From: Scatosoma sp045658805
GTDB lineage: Bacteria > Bacillota > Clostridia > Christensenellales > Borkfalkiaceae
Direction of reading: 5' to 3'
DNA length: 12,870 nt
NCBI GenBank assembly: GCA_045658805.1
Contig: JAZOVQ010000080.1
Coordinates: 1-12,870, forward strand
Numbering within the stretch: position 1 is the first letter of the stretch; every line of letters begins with the position of its first letter. Below the pieces are notes generated by a model. It searched no databases. It had not been told where the DNA came from and saw only the letters and a program-made list of their open reading frames with translations. Position numbers and translations under genes: made by a program. Below are positions 12,766-12,870 of this stretch, piece after piece.

Positions 12766-12870
12766 TTAATAAAACTGTATCGTATTGGCATCTATGTACT
12801 TATAAGGAATATTAATCTTCGCCATATCTCCAACATTATATCCTGACCCACTATCACTTTCAACCCAACC
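12766..12870 (-). CDS. C-terminal end of an unidentified minus-strand gene (cut by window edge)
   Basis: From the window edge a frame of 34 codons reads GWVESDSGSGYNVGDMAKIN, then IPYKYIDANTIQFY and a TAA at 12766-12768. It has the composition of real protein (Gly/Ser/Tyr/Asp-rich, no rare-residue clusters) and other minus-strand frames here are broken. I cannot name the family. The ending resembles the beta-rich tails of secreted or surface proteins, which would fit the adjoining remnant at 12660-12740, but this is weak. The start and main domains lie outside the window. Confidence 0.45.
   Translation of the reverse strand, partial: GWVESDSGSGYNVGDMAKINIPYKYIDANTIQFY

Noticed and set aside
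1..12870. CRISPR arrays, tRNA or rRNA genes, complete insertion sequences
   Set aside because: I saw no regularly spaced repeats, no cloverleaf or rRNA signature, and no transposase-like frame on either strand. The only repeat pairs are the GH78 paralogues and the short inverted repeats listed.

Overview
The window looks like part of a carbohydrate-utilisation locus from a Gram-positive anaerobe (Bacillota, probably a Clostridia-type gut lineage). The solute-binding protein is a lipoprotein with a Gly-rich linker, permeases of the MalF/MalG type follow it, the sugar enzymes lack signal peptides, and there is no outer-membrane (SusC/D-like) machinery. Assignment below class level is a guess.

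Region 1 (1-3210, minus strand) is an ABC importer operon. It runs from a sigmaA-like promoter (3181-3210), through a 20-bp palindrome in the leader and a tiny, apparently frameshifted lipoprotein gene, to a 581-aa solute-binding lipoprotein, a MalF-type permease and the first 45 codons of a MalG-type permease cut by the window edge. No ATPase gene is visible.

Region 2 (3315-9248, minus strand) is a four-gene catabolic operon. It encodes a GH4 enzyme with the CHEV metal-site motif known from alpha-galacturonidases, an unrecognised TIM-barrel hydrolase-like protein, and two tandem short cytoplasmic GH78-like (alpha-L-rhamnosidase-type) proteins, and ends at a terminator. A galacturonosidase plus rhamnosidases next to a lipoprotein-dependent importer suggests import and intracellular breakdown of rhamnogalacturonan-I oligosaccharides, in the manner of the B. 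subtilis lplABCD locus. This substrate is an inference.

Region 3 (9294-10313, plus strand) is a divergent AraC-family regulator with its own promoter and a strong terminator. The promoters of both sugar operons carry the same arrangement: a TTTACA -35, an extended -10, and an inverted repeat AATARCA-N26-TGYTATT whose proximal arm overlaps the -35. The AraC protein is the obvious candidate to bind both sites, making the importer and enzyme operons one regulon.

Region 4 (10427-12469, minus strand) is an unrelated two-gene unit: a cardiolipin synthase-type phospholipase D protein behind a near-consensus promoter, followed by a small zinc-ribbon protein with a C-terminal membrane anchor. Region 5 (12470-12870) holds a plus-strand terminator and two short minus-strand C-terminal coding fragments, one of which may be the end of a gene that continues beyond the window.
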